Below are positions 42,498 through 51,779 of a DNA stretch of 53,589 nt, one piece after another. Under the pieces are notes generated by a model that saw only the letters and a program-made list of their open reading frames with translations, did not search any database and was not told the origin of the DNA. The stretch comes from Deltaproteobacteria bacterium (lineage in GTDB: Bacteria; Desulfobacterota; Desulfomonilia; Desulfomonilales; Desulfomonilaceae): assembly GCA_023474025.1 (NCBI GenBank), contig JAMCYH010000236.1, forward strand, positions 1 to 53,589, in the 5' to 3' direction. Every line of letters begins with the position of its first letter. Positions within the stretch are counted from its first letter, which is position 1. The position numbers and the translations under genes were made by a program.

Positions 42498-44177
42498 TTA
42501 CAAACGAGCGTCAAGGAAAAGTTCGAAGCCAAGGATCGGGTCGATTGTCCTGTTAGGATTGATTCCATAATTATTGGCGGATGATGGACTGTCCCACTGG
42601 GGAACCGATTTGTCTACGCAAGCATAGTTGAACCACTTTCCTGGCTGCCAGTATGCGCCCCGCACGTAAAGACGCCAGTTTTCAAGCAGCTTCCATACCA
42701 TTCCCACGTCGACTTCCCATCCCAAATCTCTTTCAACAATATTGGGGGTGGGATTGCCAAAACTTCCTGAGTTTTTAAAAGCCAGGTAACCAAAATTGGT
42801 TGGATCAGGCAACACATAACCCCAGCCATATCCATCAGATGACCGCCTAGCCACCATGACAGAAGAAATAATATCGAGGTTGCTTGCCACCATGTAATTG
42901 GATCGCAAACCCACGACATTTGAAGCGGACATGTCACGGTAGGAATTTACACCTGCCCTGTAATATTTTCCCATCAATATGTTGTATGGGTAAAATACCT
43001 GGAAACCACTTTCTTCTATCGCCTGAATATAGGGCTGTCTATCTATCAGGACCCCATGCCTTCTGTCAGGTCCGGGCATGTGCGCCAGGAGCAGACTAAC
43101 TTTGGCAGGCCCGTCATAGACCCCAAATTCAAGCATGTAGCGCCACGATTCAATGTATGGTGGTTGATAGCTATCGGAAAGAATTCCGGCCCCATTCATG
43201 TCATAGTCCGCGGGTCCTGGTGGAATAAACCCATCCATAGCCGGCTGATATTTTATTGTGCGATAATACCAGTCAGCTTCCGCGTTCACGACAATCCTGC
43301 CATCATTGTATTTTAGATAAAGCCAGCCTTCGGTTACCCCAGTATCTGAAGGAGGAAGCGTCGATCTATCTTGAACCGTCTTCAAGGCTTCAGGGCCTTC
43401 GTGGAATGCAAAATAGAAACCTCCGACTCCGATATCGACTTTCCCAGCGGCATATCTCGTGTATCCAAGAACATCTATCGTTCGAGATGAATTTTGATCA
43501 TCAGGGTTCCAATAAAGAACACTAACTTGCCTCCTGGGATAAAAACCTACCCCGAAAGTGAACGGTCCATAGAAGGTTTCCAACTGAAAAAGTTCCACTG
43601 TTCTAAGGTCCGACTCAAAGATTTCGTCCGCAGTCTCAGCGCTTCCAAACTGTAACCCCAATCCCTGCTGGAAACCTCTTTTCCCATAGTAAATCCTCCC
43701 CAACGGGGTATCCACTGTCATCCATAATCTGGTCCATCGGCCATCTGAAAACGTCGTTTCAATGTCCGGGTTTTCATAAACCTGATTGATTGACGTAGCG
43801 TCCTGTCCAATCCTGTAAACGCCCCTCACCGCTACAGCCTGATTAAGTTTTAAGACCGGAAAGATAGCCATACGCGTTGATGACAACATAGCTGTTGTGC
43901 CGGTTAGCATTCTTGTTTGGAACCACCCGTTCAGCGGCGCAAGATCTCCTCCCTTTGAGCTCATATCTACATTGAATGGACCGAAAAACCCCTTTGATCC
44001 GGCTTGAGAAGCATAGATATACCTAAAATTCAGGAGCGATGATTCAATACTGAATTCCCAAGCAAAAGCGAGGCCAGGCGTTACAATAAGAAATAGGATG
44101 GGTAAAGCCACTCGCATGACTTTGTAATATTTCGGGATTAATGCCTCATTGCCACGTTGACGGGCGCGCAGTTTCAT
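42498..44177 (-). CDS. Outer-membrane beta-barrel protein
   Basis: About 560 residues. A signal peptide (VALPILFLIVTPGLAFA) is followed by a long series of amphipathic strands with many aromatic ends (SLLNFRYIYASQAGSKGFFG, LWMTVDTPLGRIYYGKRGF, FTFGVGFYPRRQVSVLY, GWLYLKYNDGRIVVNAEADW, WRLYVRGAYWQPGKWFNY) and ends in FELFLDARL. This is the pattern of a large outer-membrane barrel, perhaps a channel for hydrophobic acids, but no named family is recognised. Start choice is uncertain: ATG 44177 (MKLRARQR) or ATG 44117 (MRVALPIL). It is divergent from the sigma-54 activator gene. Confidence 0.72.
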   Translation of the reverse strand: MKLRARQRGNEALIPKYYKVMRVALPILFLIVTPGLAFAWEFSIESSLLNFRYIYASQAGSKGFFGPFNVDMSSKGGDLAPLNGWFQTRMLTGTTAMLSSTRMAIFPVLKLNQAVAVRGVYRIGQDATSINQVYENPDIETTFSDGRWTRLWMTVDTPLGRIYYGKRGFQQGLGLQFGSAETADEIFESDLRTVELFQLETFYGPFTFGVGFYPRRQVSVLYWNPDDQNSSRTIDVLGYTRYAAGKVDIGVGGFYFAFHEGPEALKTVQDRSTLPPSDTGVTEGWLYLKYNDGRIVVNAEADWYYRTIKYQPAMDGFIPPGPADYDMNGAGILSDSYQPPYIESWRYMLEFGVYDGPAKVSLLLAHMPGPDRRHGVLIDRQPYIQAIEESGFQVFYPYNILMGKYYRAGVNSYRDMSASNVVGLRSNYMVASNLDIISSVMVARRSSDGYGWGYVLPDPTNFGYLAFKNSGSFGNPTPNIVERDLGWEVDVGMVWKLLENWRLYVRGAYWQPGKWFNYACVDKSVPQWDSPSSANNYGINPNRTIDPILGFELFLDARL

Positions 44178-44385
44178 CAGGATGGTAGAAGCCTTAATAT
44201 TTCGCGTCCAATACTCGCCATAGAGACCCCAGGACATCAAATATCCGAAAATTTTTACAAGGTGAAACTCAGTTTGTATGGATTTTAAGCTAATATACGT
44301 CAAAACAGCCAGAAAATTGTTGATAGTCCCTATAATAAATGATTAACCAATCGCCTGGCCTTAACTCTAACATCCGAGAGACCAT

Positions 44386-45786
44386 ATGTCAGAATTCCCC
44401 AGTCAAAACATTCCTCCGGAGCTGCTGGAAGCTTTGCTCGATAACCCCCATGAAAGCCAGATAGTAGTGGACGCTGAAGGCATAGTTCGTTATATCAGCG
44501 GATCGGATGAAGCCTTCTATCAGGTGTCCCGCAAGATGGCTATCGGAAGACATATCCTGGAACTCAACCCGGATAGCGAGCTTACACGCGTTCTTGAAAC
44601 AGGGCGCGCAGAGATCGGCGAACTGTTCCGATTAGGCGGTAAAGACCGCATCATTGCCCGTATTCCTTTACGGGACAGGAATGGAACTGTCATTGGGGCA
44701 GTAGCCAAGTTAATGTTTTGGAACCCTGAGAAGGTCAAAGAACTGGTGCGACAGGTGGAGGTCCTGCAAAGTCGCCTGGACTATTATGAAAAGGAGCTTC
44801 AAGAGGCATATCGCAGTCGCTATTCCCTACAGGGCGTAGTGGGTGAGTCGGCGCCGATGCAGGAAGTCAAACAGATTGCGATGCAGGCAGCAGCTTCGGA
44901 CCTGCCAGTGTTGATAATCGGAGAGACGGGAACCGGAAAGGGGGTTTTCGCTCACGCTATACATCAGATCAGCGCTCGGCGCGAACGACCTTTAGTGCGA
45001 GTAAACTGCGCAGCCATCCCTACTGAACTGTTTGAATCCGAATTGTTCGGCTATGAAGCCGGCGCATTCACAGGCGCGAGCGCAAAAGGTAAACCGGGCA
45101 AGTTTGAATTGGCCGACAAAGGCGCCATATTTCTTGATGAGTTGGGAGAACTTCCTTTGCCGATGCAGGCCAAACTGCTTCAGGTTATTCAGGATAGGGA
45201 GGTGGAGCGAGTGGGTGGCTCCCGGACCCTCAAACTGGATTTCAGAGTAATCGCCGCCACGAACCGCGATATCAAATCAATGCTGTCCAGAGGAGAATTT
45301 CGCAAAGACCTGTACTATCGGTTGAACATTTTTCTACTAAAAACCCCGCCCCTTCGCCAGATACGGGACGATATACCTCGACTGGCTTACCACTTCCTTT
45401 CCCTCATACGTAATCAACCGGGACGACCGCCTCTTCGCATAGAACCCGAGGCGATGGGAAAACTCATGGCCTACAATTGGCCAGGAAATGTGCGTGAGTT
45501 GCAAAACGTGTTAGAGCGCGCGGCATCCGTAGCAGGGGACGGTCCGATTCTGGAAGAAAACCTGCCTATGGAAATTAGGAATGGGGAGCGCTTAACCCGT
45601 ACGGTCGACCAAGAACCCCATCCACTGAAAGATGAAATGGCCATTGCAGAGAAGCGAGCTATTCAACGCGCCTTGAATCTCTCGAATGGAAACCGCACCG
45701 AGGCGGCGCGTTTACTCGGCATTCATCGCACAGGTTTATATCAAAAAATGCGACGATATGGCCTGGATGGTCCTCCGAAGTTCTAA
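44386..45786 (+). CDS. Sigma-54 dependent transcriptional activator with PAS domain
   Basis: A 466-residue enhancer-binding protein. PAS domain at about residues 10-115, a helical linker, then the AAA+ domain: Walker A GETGTGKG at 179-186, the sigma-54 contact loop GAFTGA at 226-231, Walker B FLDELGELP, sensor II region NWPGNVRELQNVLERA. A Fis-type helix-turn-helix closes the protein (NRTEAARLLGIHRTGLYQKM). It needs ATP to open sigma-54 promoters. The next operon has such a promoter at 46025 and three palindromes at 45813-45930 as likely binding sites, so it probably governs the beta-oxidation genes. The PAS ligand may be an acyl-CoA or acid. Confidence 0.93.
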   Translation: MSEFPSQNIPPELLEALLDNPHESQIVVDAEGIVRYISGSDEAFYQVSRKMAIGRHILELNPDSELTRVLETGRAEIGELFRLGGKDRIIARIPLRDRNGTVIGAVAKLMFWNPEKVKELVRQVEVLQSRLDYYEKELQEAYRSRYSLQGVVGESAPMQEVKQIAMQAAASDLPVLIIGETGTGKGVFAHAIHQISARRERPLVRVNCAAIPTELFESELFGYEAGAFTGASAKGKPGKFELADKGAIFLDELGELPLPMQAKLLQVIQDREVERVGGSRTLKLDFRVIAATNRDIKSMLSRGEFRKDLYYRLNIFLLKTPPLRQIRDDIPRLAYHFLSLIRNQPGRPPLRIEPEAMGKLMAYNWPGNVRELQNVLERAASVAGDGPILEENLPMEIRNGERLTRTVDQEPHPLKDEMAIAEKRAIQRALNLSNGNRTEAARLLGIHRTGLYQKMRRYGLDGPPKF

Positions 45787-45812
45787 TTTTCAAGATCAGC
45801 GCAATCTAACCA

Positions 45813-45832
45813 GTGTAGATAATTATCTACAC
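45813..45832. promoter_or_regulatory. Upstream activator site 1 (perfect palindrome)
   Basis: GTGTAGATAA-TTATCTACAC, 20 bases, fully symmetric. It lies 193-212 bases upstream of the sigma-54 promoter, within the normal range for enhancer sites. It is the first of three similar palindromes after the activator gene. Confidence 0.7.
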
Positions 45833-45850
45833 GTCTATATTTATATACAC
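45833..45850. promoter_or_regulatory. Upstream activator site 2
   Basis: GTCTATAT-TT-ATATACAC, arms match except one base. It directly abuts site 1. Shares the ATATACA/TGTATAT core with site 3. Confidence 0.6.
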
Positions 45851-45912
45851 CTACCGCTATAGCCCTTTTCATGAAGCGTTTAATGGCGTATTAATTTCCC
45901 GTTTTCGTGGTT

Positions 45913-45930
45913 TGTATATATTCATATACA
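45913..45930. promoter_or_regulatory. Upstream activator site 3
   Basis: TGTATAT-ATTC-ATATACA, 7-base arms. It lies about 95 bases before the -24 element. With the other two sites it suggests an activator binding as a dimer at each palindrome. Confidence 0.6.
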
Positions 45931-46024
45931 TGACACGGCCACAACCACACACAGCGCAACGTCGCTGTCCCTTAGAAAGCGCAAAAGGCCTAACGTATAT
46001 TTCAAACTGAGTTCTCAGGTATTT

Positions 46025-46040
46025 TGGCATAATGGTTGCT
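46025..46040 (+). promoter_or_regulatory. Sigma-54 (-24/-12) promoter
   Basis: TGGCATAATGGTTGCT has the GG and GC pairs at exact -24/-12 spacing (consensus TGGCACN5TTGCW). It lies 62 bases upstream of the acyl-CoA dehydrogenase start and faces the whole catabolic operon. A sigma-54 activator gene is directly upstream. Confidence 0.85.
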
Positions 46041-46101
46041 GTCCCAAATTGATCGTTTCTAATGGCGGGCATCGAATCAACATTATGCAGAGGTGAATTT
46101 A

Positions 46102-47259
46102 ATGGACTTTGATATACCAGAGAATCTCCGTATGACGGTTGAAACCGTTCGACGCTTTGTAAAACAGGACCTGGAACCGATTAGTCGGCAAGTAGAAGAA
46201 GAAGATCGCATTCCCGAAGATGTAATCCAGAAGATGCGAGACTTGGGCCTTTTTGGTTTAGGAATACCCGAAGAATATGGTGGATTGGGATTGGGATGTC
46301 TTGGCGAATGCCTTGTCTATGAGGAAATGGGCAAGGTAAACGCATGCTTTCGTACCATCATTGGAACCAATAATGGGATAGGATCTCAAGGTATTGTTTT
46401 GGACGGCACATCTGAGCAGAAGCAGCAGTATTTGCCCAAGCTTGCTTCTGGCGAGCTGATAGGCTGCTTCGCTCTGACCGAACCAGAAGCTGGTTCCGAT
46501 GCGGCAAATCTGAAAACTACCGCGGAACTAAAAGGCTCCCACTGGGTTTTGAATGGCCGGAAGCATTTTATCACCAATGGCAATATTGCTGACGTGGCGA
46601 CTGTTTTCGCTTTGACTGACCGGGCCAAAAGGGCAAAAGGCGGTATTACGGCTTTTATCGTAGAAAAGACTTTTCCTGGATTTTACGTCGGAACGATTGA
46701 AAGGAAAATGGGAATGAGAGGTTCCCACACATGTGAACTTATTTTCGACAATTGTCTGGTGCCGAAAGAGAACGTTGTAGGTGGACAGGAAAATGTTGGC
46801 AAGGGGTTTAGGACCGCCATGAAAACTTTGGACAGAGGCCGACTCACCATGGGGGCGTCGACCATGGGGTCCGCTCAGAAGTTATTGGATCTATCCATTG
46901 ATTATGCCAAGCAGCGCGTTCAATTCGGTAAACCGATCGCTCACTTTCAAGCCATCCAGTTAATGCTCGCGGACATGGCGACTAACATATACGCTGCCCG
47001 TCAAATGGTCTACCATGCGGCATGGTTGAAAGATGCGACTAATTCATCGGTGATAAAGGAAGCCGCAATGGTCAAGCTCTTTTGCTCTGAGATGGCCAAT
47101 AGAGTCGCGGACATGGCTGTTCAGATACATGGTGGAATGGGCTATATGAAGGACTATCCGGTCGAACGCTACTACCGTGATCTCCGGTTGACACGCATTT
47201 ACGAAGGCACCAGCGAGATCCAGCGTTTAGTAATAGCCCGGGAACTTCTCAAGGATTAA
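46102..47259 (+). CDS. Acyl-CoA dehydrogenase
   Basis: A 385-residue FAD enzyme oxidising acyl-CoA to 2-enoyl-CoA. Segments GLGIPEEYGGLGLG, CFALTEPEAGSDAANLKT (FAD loop), GFYVGTIERKMGMRGSHTCE and RVQFGKPIAHFQAIQLMLAD are typical, and the catalytic base E368 lies in RIYEGTSEIQ, the short- and medium-chain position. Electrons go to an ETF, which is not encoded in this window. ATG 46102 is used (AGAGGTG 6 bases upstream); GTG 46093 is within the ribosome site. It is the first gene after the sigma-54 promoter. Confidence 0.95.
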   Translation: MDFDIPENLRMTVETVRRFVKQDLEPISRQVEEEDRIPEDVIQKMRDLGLFGLGIPEEYGGLGLGCLGECLVYEEMGKVNACFRTIIGTNNGIGSQGIVLDGTSEQKQQYLPKLASGELIGCFALTEPEAGSDAANLKTTAELKGSHWVLNGRKHFITNGNIADVATVFALTDRAKRAKGGITAFIVEKTFPGFYVGTIERKMGMRGSHTCELIFDNCLVPKENVVGGQENVGKGFRTAMKTLDRGRLTMGASTMGSAQKLLDLSIDYAKQRVQFGKPIAHFQAIQLMLADMATNIYAARQMVYHAAWLKDATNSSVIKEAAMVKLFCSEMANRVADMAVQIHGGMGYMKDYPVERYYRDLRLTRIYEGTSEIQRLVIARELLKD

Positions 47260-47269
47260 GAGGATGGGA

Positions 47270-48151
47270 ATGGATATCAACAAAGTGTTTGTTGTAGGCG
47301 CTGGCCTAATGGGTTCCGGCATTGCTCAAGTGTGCGCTTCGGCGGGACTTGAAGTAACCCTGTATGATGTGGATCAAGTGGCGTTGGAACGGGCCTTAAA
47401 GAATATTGCATGGTCTGCCGGAAAGCTTGTTGAAAAGCAGAAAGTCAAGGGACCTCTGGGAGACGTAATGGCCCGTATTATTCCAACCGACAGTATTGCT
47501 GGGGTGTCTGAAGTTGGCATTTGTATCGAAGCGGTCTTTGAGAACCTGACTCTAAAACAGAAAGTCTTCAGGGAGATCGCCTCTGTGGCCAAACCGGAAA
47601 CTTTGTTGGCTAGCAATACAAGCGCAATCCCAATTAGCGCCCTGGCTGCTGAAATCAAATGTCCAGAAAGAGTCCTGGGACTTCATTTCTTTAGTCCTGT
47701 TCCAATGATGGAGGCTGTAGAGGTTGTGCGCAGCCAATTTACGAGCGATGACGTGTTCGCTAAGGGTAAATTGTTCGTTGAAATGATTGGTAAGGAGCCC
47801 ATTCTCGTTCACAAAGACGTGCCGGGATTCCTCATCAACCGCATCAACTTCCCGGCCACTGTTGAAGCAATTCGCCTGGTAGAGGCGGGGGTTGGCACTG
47901 TTGAAGATATTGACAAGGGTTTGCGTCTCGCCTCTGGCCGCAGGATGGGAATATTCGAGACTGGTGACATGGTAGGCTTGGACGTCACCTGTGGGGCCCT
48001 CACCGCAATCTATGAAGAAACAAAAGATCCGCGCTGGTTTCCGCCGGCGATACTTCGAAGAAAGGTGGCTGCCGGGCAGCTTGGTCGAAAAACCGGTAAG
48101 GGGTGGTACGAGTACAATTCAGACGGGACCAGAAAAGAAACAAAAAAGTAG
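47270..48151 (+). CDS. 3-hydroxyacyl-CoA dehydrogenase
   Basis: A 293-residue NAD enzyme that oxidises 3-hydroxyacyl-CoA to 3-ketoacyl-CoA. Rossmann motif VVGAGLMGSGIAQ at residues 8-20, catalytic H139 in LGLHFFSPVPMMEAVEVV with the following DVPGFLINRI, and the C-terminal helical domain (RLASGRRMGIFETGDMVGLD). The single-domain size is that of hydroxybutyryl-CoA dehydrogenases. The ATG at 47270 is preferred because AAGAGG lies 6 bases before it; ATG 47264 abuts that site. It follows the dehydrogenase gene by 10 bases. Confidence 0.95.
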   Translation: MDINKVFVVGAGLMGSGIAQVCASAGLEVTLYDVDQVALERALKNIAWSAGKLVEKQKVKGPLGDVMARIIPTDSIAGVSEVGICIEAVFENLTLKQKVFREIASVAKPETLLASNTSAIPISALAAEIKCPERVLGLHFFSPVPMMEAVEVVRSQFTSDDVFAKGKLFVEMIGKEPILVHKDVPGFLINRINFPATVEAIRLVEAGVGTVEDIDKGLRLASGRRMGIFETGDMVGLDVTCGALTAIYEETKDPRWFPPAILRRKVAAGQLGRKTGKGWYEYNSDGTRKETKK

Positions 48152-48243
48152 CCTCAATGAATTACATAAGCCTTTGTTGAAGGACAATTTCTTTCTCCTG
48201 TTTGGCTCACGACACCAGTTTGGAATTTAGGATGGAGAATCGA

Positions 48244-49491
48244 ATGAATGAAGTAGTAATTGTCGGCGGAGTTCGAACACCTGTTGGCAGATATATGGGA
48301 GTGCTCAAGGACATTCAGGCTTATGATCTTGCCGCCACCGTAATTAACGAAGCCGTTGGGCGATCCGGGATCGAGCCTCAGGATGTGGACCAGGTCATCA
48401 TGGGAGAGGCTTATCAGAACGGAGAATGCGTGAACATAGCCCGAATGTCCCTTCTAAAAGCGGGATGGCCGGAAAAAATCCCCGGTGTGACCTTGGACAG
48501 CCGTTGCTGCACAGGGCTTGACGTTGTCCGATTCGCCGTTGGGCTAATAGCCTCGGGACAGGCGGACATTGTTGTGGCGGGAGGTGCGGAGAGTATGAGC
48601 AATGCGGAGTTTTACCTTCCTGGCAGTGTCAAATGGGGAATTGGAGGAAATAAAGGTATGCCCAAGGGACACGGAGATCTCTCATTATGGGGAATTCCCT
48701 TTTACGACCGCATACAGAGGGCTCGGGTAATGTCCCAACCTGAAGAACGATATGGAATCCTGCCGACCATGATGTCTTGGGCTGAAACCGCCGCAAAGGA
48801 TCATTCCATAACTCGCGAGCAATGCGATCAATGGTCGCTTGAAAGCCATAGGAAAGCGTGTATTGCAACCGACACAGGTAAATTTGCGGAAGAAATAGTC
48901 CCTCTGGAAATCATCGGAAAAAGAGGAGAGCAGACGGTCGTGCGTAGTGATGAAAACCCTAGACCAGACACTACATTAGAAGCCTTGAGTCGTCTAAAAC
49001 CGGTATTGGGTGGTGTTTGCACCGCGGGCAATTCATCAACCGAGAATGATGGGGCTGCCGCCGTAGTACTCACTTCCGCTTTAAAAGCCTCACAAATGGG
49101 TCTGAAGCCTATGGCGGCCGTCAAACCTTGCGTTTCGGTCGGCGACGATCCCAGAAGAACTTACAGGACCGTACCTCTGGCTGTTAACAAAGCTTTAAAA
49201 AGGGCGAATCTTAAGTTGGAAGACATCGATCTTATCGAGATACAGGAAGCTTTTGCCGCTCAGGTTCTCGCAGATCTCAAAGAAATGGGTATCGGACCTG
49301 AGAGTTATAAAAGAGTGAATGTTAATGGGTCCGGTATTTCCCTCGGACATCCGATCGCCTGTACAGGAACGCGTGTTTTGGTGACCCTGTTGCATGAGAT
49401 GAAAAGACGTAACTCAAGGTATGGATTAGAGGGAATCTGTGGAGGCGGCGGACTTGGAATCGCAGCGATTATCGAGAACAAAAATGATTAG
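48244..49491 (+). CDS. Thiolase (acetyl-CoA acyltransferase)
   Basis: A 415-residue thiolase cleaving 3-ketoacyl-CoA with CoA. Nucleophilic C88 in LDSRCCTGLDVVRF (next to a second Cys), the glycine loop GGAESMSN, catalytic histidine in GSGISLGHPIACTGTRV and the second active cysteine in GICGGGGLGIA. The start at 48244 follows GGAG by 6 bases; the frame is open for 14 further codons upstream. The double cysteine at the active site is unusual. It is followed after 13 bases by another thiolase gene. Confidence 0.93.
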   Translation: MNEVVIVGGVRTPVGRYMGVLKDIQAYDLAATVINEAVGRSGIEPQDVDQVIMGEAYQNGECVNIARMSLLKAGWPEKIPGVTLDSRCCTGLDVVRFAVGLIASGQADIVVAGGAESMSNAEFYLPGSVKWGIGGNKGMPKGHGDLSLWGIPFYDRIQRARVMSQPEERYGILPTMMSWAETAAKDHSITREQCDQWSLESHRKACIATDTGKFAEEIVPLEIIGKRGEQTVVRSDENPRPDTTLEALSRLKPVLGGVCTAGNSSTENDGAAAVVLTSALKASQMGLKPMAAVKPCVSVGDDPRRTYRTVPLAVNKALKRANLKLEDIDLIEIQEAFAAQVLADLKEMGIGPESYKRVNVNGSGISLGHPIACTGTRVLVTLLHEMKRRNSRYGLEGICGGGGLGIAAIIENKND

Positions 49492-49504
49492 GAGCTGAAG
49501 CTAA

Positions 49505-50695
49505 ATGTCCAGAAGGTCACGTGAGGTATTTGTTATAGATGCTGTGAGGACCCCCTTTGGTCGGGCCGGTGAAAAAGGTATTTTTTGGCGGACAAGAGCG
49601 GAAGACCTTTGTGTCCCGTTGGTAAAGGCGCTTCTTGACCGCAATCCCACTGTCAAACCGAGCATGATCGAAGACAGCCTTTGGGGTGTAACAAATCAGG
49701 TGAAAGAGCAAGGTGGCACTCTTGGTAGAATGGTACCGATGTTGGCCGATTTGGGTTGGGAGATCCCGGGATGCTCTATCGATCGTATGTGCGCAGGCGG
49801 GTTAACAGCGATAGGATTTGGAGTGTCATACATTGCTAGCGGAATGGCAGATTGTCTTATAGCGGGCGGAATCGAACATATGGGCCATTTACCCATGGGT
49901 TTTATGCGAGATCCTCACCCCAGAGCAGAGGAAGTTATGGGTGATTCTTCAGCTTTCAATATGGGAATGACCGCTGAAAATATCCATGACAAATTTCCCG
50001 AGATTACTAAAGAGATGGCCGACGCGTACGCCCTGGACTGCCAGCAAAAAGCTGATAAGGCCATTAAAACCGGCAAGATGAAGGATATGGTAGTACCTAT
50101 TGAAGTTGAACTGGAAGATGGCGCGAGAATAATTGTTGACAAAGACCAGCAACCAAGGCCTGAAACCAGCATGGAAGCCTTAGCAAAGCTCAGGACTCCG
50201 TTTAGGGAAAACGGTAGGGTCACTGCGGGAAACTCTGCCGGTCTTAATGATGGAGCATCCGTTGTCCTGTTGATGTCTCGTGAGAAAGCTGAAGAACTAA
50301 AGGTTGTTCCCAAAATGAGATGGGTTTCTTCCGGAGTAGCTTCCGTTGATCCGAGAATCATGGGAATAGCTCCAGTTCCAGCCACTGAAAAAGCTTTGGC
50401 CAGGGCTGGGCTAAGTATTCTGGACATAGATATTGTAGAAATTAATGAAGCGTTTGCTGTTCAGGCGCTATATTGTCTTGATAAATGGGGCTTAAGCGTC
50501 AACGATCCTAAAGTAAATAAATGGGGCGGATCCTTGGCCTATGGTCACCCATTGGCAGCTTCCGGTCCGAGATTGGTGGCGTTTCTAACAGGGCTTTTTA
50601 AAGAGAACCCAAAGGCCAGGTATGGTTTGACAACGATGTGTGTAGGTCGGGGACAGGGCTACGCGATCATTTGGGAAAACCTTTTGACCAACTAG
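49505..50695 (+). CDS. Thiolase (acetyl-CoA acyltransferase)
   Basis: A 396-residue thiolase with C96 in SIDRMCAGGLTAIGF, the GGIEHMGH loop, histidine in GGSLAYGHPLAASGPR and cysteine in LTTMCVGRGQGYAI. Only about a third of the residues match the neighbouring thiolase by eye, so the two may serve different chain lengths or a branched substrate. GGAGC lies upstream of the ATG. It is tightly linked to the genes on both sides. Confidence 0.93.
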   Translation: MSRRSREVFVIDAVRTPFGRAGEKGIFWRTRAEDLCVPLVKALLDRNPTVKPSMIEDSLWGVTNQVKEQGGTLGRMVPMLADLGWEIPGCSIDRMCAGGLTAIGFGVSYIASGMADCLIAGGIEHMGHLPMGFMRDPHPRAEEVMGDSSAFNMGMTAENIHDKFPEITKEMADAYALDCQQKADKAIKTGKMKDMVVPIEVELEDGARIIVDKDQQPRPETSMEALAKLRTPFRENGRVTAGNSAGLNDGASVVLLMSREKAEELKVVPKMRWVSSGVASVDPRIMGIAPVPATEKALARAGLSILDIDIVEINEAFAVQALYCLDKWGLSVNDPKVNKWGGSLAYGHPLAASGPRLVAFLTGLFKENPKARYGLTTMCVGRGQGYAIIWENLLTN

Positions 50696-50785
50696 GTTCC
50701 CCGCATGCTGGAAGGATTTACCGAACGTAATTGGATATCGTGCAGTAAAGTATTTGATGTATAAATGGGAAAAACGGAGTTGTCG

Positions 50786-51649
50786 ATGGACTTGAAACAG
50801 ACCAAATTCGAGGTTCGTGAAGGGATTGCGGTCGTTACGCTTAATCGTCCTGAACGAATGAACGCTTTCACCCCTGTTATGGCGCAGGAGCTAATAGATA
50901 TCTTCGCTGAAGCGGACCGGGATGACTCAGTTCGAGCAGTTGTAGTTACCGGCGCAGGTAAGGCTTTTTGCGCCGGCGCCGACCTCACCACAGGTGAAGC
51001 CACCTTCGATTCGACAATGACGGAAGGCAGAAAAGTTTCTATCGCCCAACACAGAGATCGGGGGGGAAAAGTGGCCCTGGCGATCTTTAATTGCCGCAAA
51101 CCGGTTATTGGGGCTATTAACGGTCATGCGGTAGGGGTTGGAATTACCATGACGCTTCCCATGGATATTCGTATTGTCGCCGCAGACGCAAAAATCGGCT
51201 TTGTTTTTGCTCGTCGAGGCGTTGTGCCGGAAGCTTGTTCATCCTGGTTCCTGCCTCGAATTGTAGGAATCGCGCGGGCCACGGAACTAATATATACAGG
51301 TAGGGTTTTTAGAGCTGAAGAACAGGCGTCCTCAGGACTATTCAATTACGTGTTGCCCAGCGAAGAAGTGCTGCTGAAAGCTTTGGCAATTGCCCGAGAA
51401 ATTGCAACGCAAGCTTCCTCTGTTTCAGTTGCGCTCAGCAAAGCTCTTCTGTGGCACGGACTTACAGAGAAAGACCCTCAATCCGTACACCTTATTGACT
51501 CGCGATGTTTCCATTGGTGCGGCCGCCAAAAGGACGCTCATGAAGGGATTCGCAGCTTCCTGGAAAAGCGGTCTCCCGATTTCAAATTGAGTCCAACCAA
51601 GGACATGCCAGATTTTTACCCATGGTGGAAAGAGCCAAAAGTGAATTAA
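50786..51649 (+). CDS. Crotonase superfamily protein (enoyl-CoA hydratase-like)
   Basis: A 287-residue crotonase. Oxyanion segments GKAFCAGADLTTG and GAINGHAVGVGITMTL are intact, but both classical hydratase glutamates are changed: GITMTLPMD in place of CELA and GFVFARRGVVPE in place of the QPE segment. A glutamate in VVPEACSSWFLPR may take part instead. This ARRGxVPEA form is a common subgroup annotated as hydratase. The start is at 50786, 6 bases after GGAG. It is the last enzyme of the beta-oxidation set; an ABC transporter follows. Confidence 0.88.
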   Translation: MDLKQTKFEVREGIAVVTLNRPERMNAFTPVMAQELIDIFAEADRDDSVRAVVVTGAGKAFCAGADLTTGEATFDSTMTEGRKVSIAQHRDRGGKVALAIFNCRKPVIGAINGHAVGVGITMTLPMDIRIVAADAKIGFVFARRGVVPEACSSWFLPRIVGIARATELIYTGRVFRAEEQASSGLFNYVLPSEEVLLKALAIAREIATQASSVSVALSKALLWHGLTEKDPQSVHLIDSRCFHWCGRQKDAHEGIRSFLEKRSPDFKLSPTKDMPDFYPWWKEPKVN

Positions 51650-51779
51650 AAAGATAACACTCTGTTCTACGGACAATATGATAGGCGCCCTGAAATTACC
51701 AGCAGCCATCCAAGGCTGATGCGCGTTTCAGGATCAACGGAATATTCACCAAATCAACTTTTTGAGAAAGGAGACGGTT

